Shown piece by piece: positions 5,327-7,498 of a DNA stretch of 7,498 nt; positions within the stretch are counted from its first letter, which is position 1, and each line of letters starts with the position of its first letter. Source of the stretch: Gammaproteobacteria bacterium (lineage in GTDB: Bacteria; Pseudomonadota; Gammaproteobacteria; Methylococcales; Methylomonadaceae); NCBI GenBank assembly GCA_024511045.1, contig JANEMG010000032.1:4604-12101 (forward strand), read 5' to 3'. Position numbers and translations under genes: made by a program. Below the pieces are notes generated by a model, which saw only the letters and a program-made list of their open reading frames with translations, did not search any database and had not been told where the DNA came from.

Positions 5327-7180
5327 TTGCTTAGGTACTTCTCCCTCCAGAAACGGTTTTTTATCTCGCCACTACTTGGCGTAATTTTGACCATATTTCT
5401 TTTTTTTATTGCCAATTTCGTCATTGATTCGTATGCAAACCTTTTCAATCGGATTCAAAAGGATAATTTACCTGCAATTGCCAAAACAAGTGCTCTCACC
5501 GTGACATTAGTACACAACCATGCCAAATTTACATCCGTATTATTAACTGCTATCGAAACCACCGATGAAGAAAAAGTCTACATTGAAGGGAGGAAGATTC
5601 TGAACAGACTCTATGTAATGGAAGAACAGTTTGAACATACATTAGATGAAGGCAAGTTATCAAACAGAAACAGCGAAAAAATACATCAAAAAATCCTGAC
5701 GGCCTTTTCGGAATATCGAGCATCCGTTGTCAACTCTATAGAGCTTTCAACGGTTGATGCCGATTTGGCAAGAAAAGAACTCCTAACGGCGCACTCCATC
5801 CTGAATGAATTGAGCGAACTCTTTATTATTCTGTCAAACAGTAACTTATCGAAAATAGATTCAGCTACCAAAGCAATAGAAGAAGCTCTTGAAAAGCGAA
5901 ACATGATGATTGGAACCGCTGTTGCAATTATTCTAGTCATGATGTTTTCTGCAATATACATTACCAAGCGTACCATTACTGGTATTGAAATTGTTAATTC
6001 AGCATTTATACAGCTTTCCAATGGCGATATAACAGCCGTTATACCAAAGGCGACGGATGAATACCTGGAAAATCTTATTAAAGCTGCCCACAACATCAAG
6101 AAGCTATTAATAAACAATCGTAAGCAACAAAAAACACTCGAAACCTTAGCCCACTACGATTTGCTTACCCAGCTTCCCAATAGAACGTTATTTGTCGACC
6201 GTTTTAATCAGGCTGTCGCACATAGCAAGCGCGATAAAACCAAGTTGGCGGTATGTTTCCTTGACTTGGACAACTTTAAATCCATCAATGACAATTACGG
6301 TCACAATGTCGGTGATCGAATACTTATTGAAGTGGCAAAACGCATAAAAAATGTTATCAGAAAAGAAGATACCGTGTCCCGTCAAGGCGGTGATGAATTT
6401 ACTTTATTGCTGCGCGATATTGACCATTTTAGGCAATGTGAACAAACATTCGAGCGTATTCGTGAGACAGTTTCAAAACCTTACCTGATTGACGGTCATA
6501 CGCATAAACTTACGGCATCAATTGGCGCGACTCTTTACCCCATTGATGATGCTGATTTGGATACTTTAGTACGCCATGCCGATCAAGCGATGTATCAAGC
6601 CAAGCTCGCCGGTAAAGATCAATATCATCTGTTCAACATCCTCGATGACCAGCAAACCATTCAGAAACAAAACAAAATCCAGGAAATCAAACAAGCATTA
6701 GCGAATAATGAATTGGAATTGTATTACCAGCCAAAAGTGAATATGCGCACCGGTCAGGTTATTGGAGCAGAGGCCTTGATTCGTTGGATACACCCGGAAA
6801 AAGGTATGATTCCACCGTTAGAATTCTTACCATATATTGAAGGTACAGAGTTAGAACTACGAATAGGGGGGTGGGTAATCAATCAAGCACTTCAACAATT
6901 GGATCGTTGGCAGGAGCTGAATCTCAGCCTGGAAGTCAGTATCAATGTGTCATCTCACCATTTGCAATCAGAAGTATTCTTTGATCAGCTGATTGAGGCA
7001 CTTGATAATCACCCTGATGTCAGCTCGCAAGATTTGCAATTGGAAATATTAGAAAGCAGTGCCCTTGGTGATTTGCAAGCCATTAGCGGAATCGTAAAAA
7101 GCTGCCAGAACGTTTTGGGTGTCAAAGTGGCGCTGGATGATTTTGGTACCGGTTATTCATCATTGACACACTGGCGTTGA
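5327..7180 (+). CDS. Membrane GGDEF-EAL protein, truncated inside its EAL domain
   Basis: This 617-residue reading frame is a cyclic-di-GMP enzyme. Transmembrane segments at about 12-33 and 194-213 flank a ~160-residue, mostly helical periplasmic region (four-helix-bundle-like); a HAMP-like linker follows (214-265). The GGDEF domain (about 275-435) is complete: LDLDNFKSIND (312-322), inhibitory RxxD site R345-D348 and GGDEF 354-358, so diguanylate cyclase activity is likely. The EAL domain begins normally with EAL 482-484, N540, E573 and D604-D605 (ALDDFGTGYSSL). It then stops abruptly at the TGA at 7178, where the conserved LKID segment with the catalytic Lys should follow. The remainder is found in another frame at 7171-7380. 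The start is TTG at 5327, the only plausible one: the preceding gene's in-frame stop is at 5318-5320 and the first membrane helix follows at once. Phosphodiesterase activity is probably lost. Confidence 0.85.
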   Translation: MLRYFSLQKRFFISPLLGVILTIFLFFIANFVIDSYANLFNRIQKDNLPAIAKTSALTVTLVHNHAKFTSVLLTAIETTDEEKVYIEGRKILNRLYVMEEQFEHTLDEGKLSNRNSEKIHQKILTAFSEYRASVVNSIELSTVDADLARKELLTAHSILNELSELFIILSNSNLSKIDSATKAIEEALEKRNMMIGTAVAIILVMMFSAIYITKRTITGIEIVNSAFIQLSNGDITAVIPKATDEYLENLIKAAHNIKKLLINNRKQQKTLETLAHYDLLTQLPNRTLFVDRFNQAVAHSKRDKTKLAVCFLDLDNFKSINDNYGHNVGDRILIEVAKRIKNVIRKEDTVSRQGGDEFTLLLRDIDHFRQCEQTFERIRETVSKPYLIDGHTHKLTASIGATLYPIDDADLDTLVRHADQAMYQAKLAGKDQYHLFNILDDQQTIQKQNKIQEIKQALANNELELYYQPKVNMRTGQVIGAEALIRWIHPEKGMIPPLEFLPYIEGTELELRIGGWVINQALQQLDRWQELNLSLEVSINVSSHHLQSEVFFDQLIEALDNHPDVSSQDLQLEILESSALGDLQAISGIVKSCQNVLGVKVALDDFGTGYSSLTHWR

Positions 7181-7380
7181 TTGAAGGGATTATCGGCTTG
7201 GCCAATGCCTTCGGACGTGACATCATTGCTGAAGGAGTCGAGACAGCTGAACATGGTGTCCTGCTGATGCGAATTGGTTGTGATGCCGCACAAGGTTACT
7301 ACATCGCGAGACCGATGCCTGCAGATGAAATAGCAGGTTGGATACAAAGCTACAAGCCTGATGCTTCCTGGTCAATTTGA
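7171..7380 (+). pseudogene. Displaced C-terminal remnant of the EAL domain
   Basis: Read from 7171 in the next frame, this encodes LALIEGIIGLANAFGRD, then IIAEGVET and GCDAAQGYYIARPMPADEI, ending at TGA 7378-7380. These are the closing EAL motifs (the Glu of AEGVE and the Gln of AQG) that belong to the gene at 5327. Compared with intact EAL domains, about 25 residues between SSLTH and this point are missing, including the (T)LKIDxxFV motif. The size that fits the frame change is about 76 bases (1 modulo 3). The rest of the domain is well preserved, so the deletion is probably recent. A TTG at 7177 could in principle start a 67-residue protein, but no ribosome binding site supports it. I treat 5327-7380 as one broken gene. 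Confidence 0.85.
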
Positions 7381-7395
7381 GTGGATTATAAATGG

Positions 7396-7464
7396 GGAAG
7401 TTAGCCCTGCGACGATTGTCAAGATAGTTGTCCTATTTTCTATGCTACTTTCTCTCTAACTTCC
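7396..7464. repeat. 9-bp inverted repeat with 51-base spacer
   Basis: GGAAGTTAG (7396-7404) and CTAACTTCC (7456-7464) are perfect inverted repeats. They lie just after the broken EAL gene, in a region whose plus strand is strongly pyrimidine-rich from 7431 to 7488. The sequence between includes two TTGTC copies. It may be an edge of a mobile element or a weak convergent terminator, but I recognise no specific family. Confidence 0.3.
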
Positions 7465-7496
7465 TGTTCTTCTGTCTCTGATTTCTCCGGGTTCAA
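7440..7496 (-). CDS. Possible C-terminal end of a minus-strand gene (runs off the window)
   Basis: On the minus strand, the frame entering at the window edge reads LNPEKSETEEQEVREKVA before TAG at 7440-7442. A charged Glu/Lys-rich tail is a common protein ending, and the purine-rich sense strand here fits coding sequence. The other two minus frames stop within the same stretch, one at once and one after 13 codons. Only 18 residues are visible, too few to assign a family or to be sure it is translated. Confidence 0.3.
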   Translation of the reverse strand: MNPEKSETEEQEVREKVA

Positions 7497-7498
7497 CC

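Noticed and set aside
7177..7380. Independent small gene encoding an EAL-like fragment
   Set aside because: It continues the EAL domain of the upstream gene after a deletion and has no ribosome binding site of its own.

Overview
The window looks like a gammaproteobacterial chromosome segment. The two most recognisable genes, a GloC/YcbL-type glyoxalase II and RNase D, closely resemble their enterobacterial counterparts in length and active-site layout. The histidine kinase has an N-terminus like the LapD/MoxY sensor domain, which would fit a methylotroph or methanotroph (Methylococcales-like), but that placement is inference only.

Layout. (1) Bases 2-271 hold the 3' end of a DEAD-box RNA helicase gene with a DbpA-type RNA-binding domain and a basic tail. 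(2) Bases 275-443 hold a compact non-coding element made of five back-to-back hairpins, with imperfect terminal inverted repeats and TA at both edges. It lies between the tail-to-tail helicase and gloC genes. (3) gloC (minus) and rnd (plus) are divergent across a 168-base promoter region. (4) rnd converges on a two-gene minus-strand operon: a membrane sensor histidine kinase, then a LuxR/NarL-type response regulator. The two overlap by one base (TGATG). (5) A 313-base intergenic region separates this operon from a divergent plus-strand pair: a secreted histidine-phosphatase-superfamily protein and, 6 bases later, a membrane GGDEF-EAL protein read from a TTG start. (6) The GGDEF-EAL gene is broken near its end. 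An internal deletion of about 76 bases removes the catalytic-lysine segment of the EAL domain and shifts the frame. The rest of the EAL domain follows in another frame to 7380. (7) The last 118 bases carry a 9-bp inverted repeat and possibly the tail of a minus-strand gene running off the window.

Base composition changes near 4400. Sampled stretches on the left are about 55-60% GC; on the right they are about 30-45%. The phosphatase/GGDEF-EAL pair therefore looks like a different, possibly acquired, segment. The kinase/regulator pair forms one signalling unit. The neighbouring pair would link a periplasmic phosphatase to cyclic-di-GMP turnover. With its EAL domain damaged and its GGDEF domain intact, the remaining protein may have only diguanylate cyclase activity.

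I see no CRISPR array, tRNA, rRNA or complete insertion sequence. I did not find a clearly new multi-gene system. The most unusual items are the tiled-hairpin element and the EAL-disrupting deletion.
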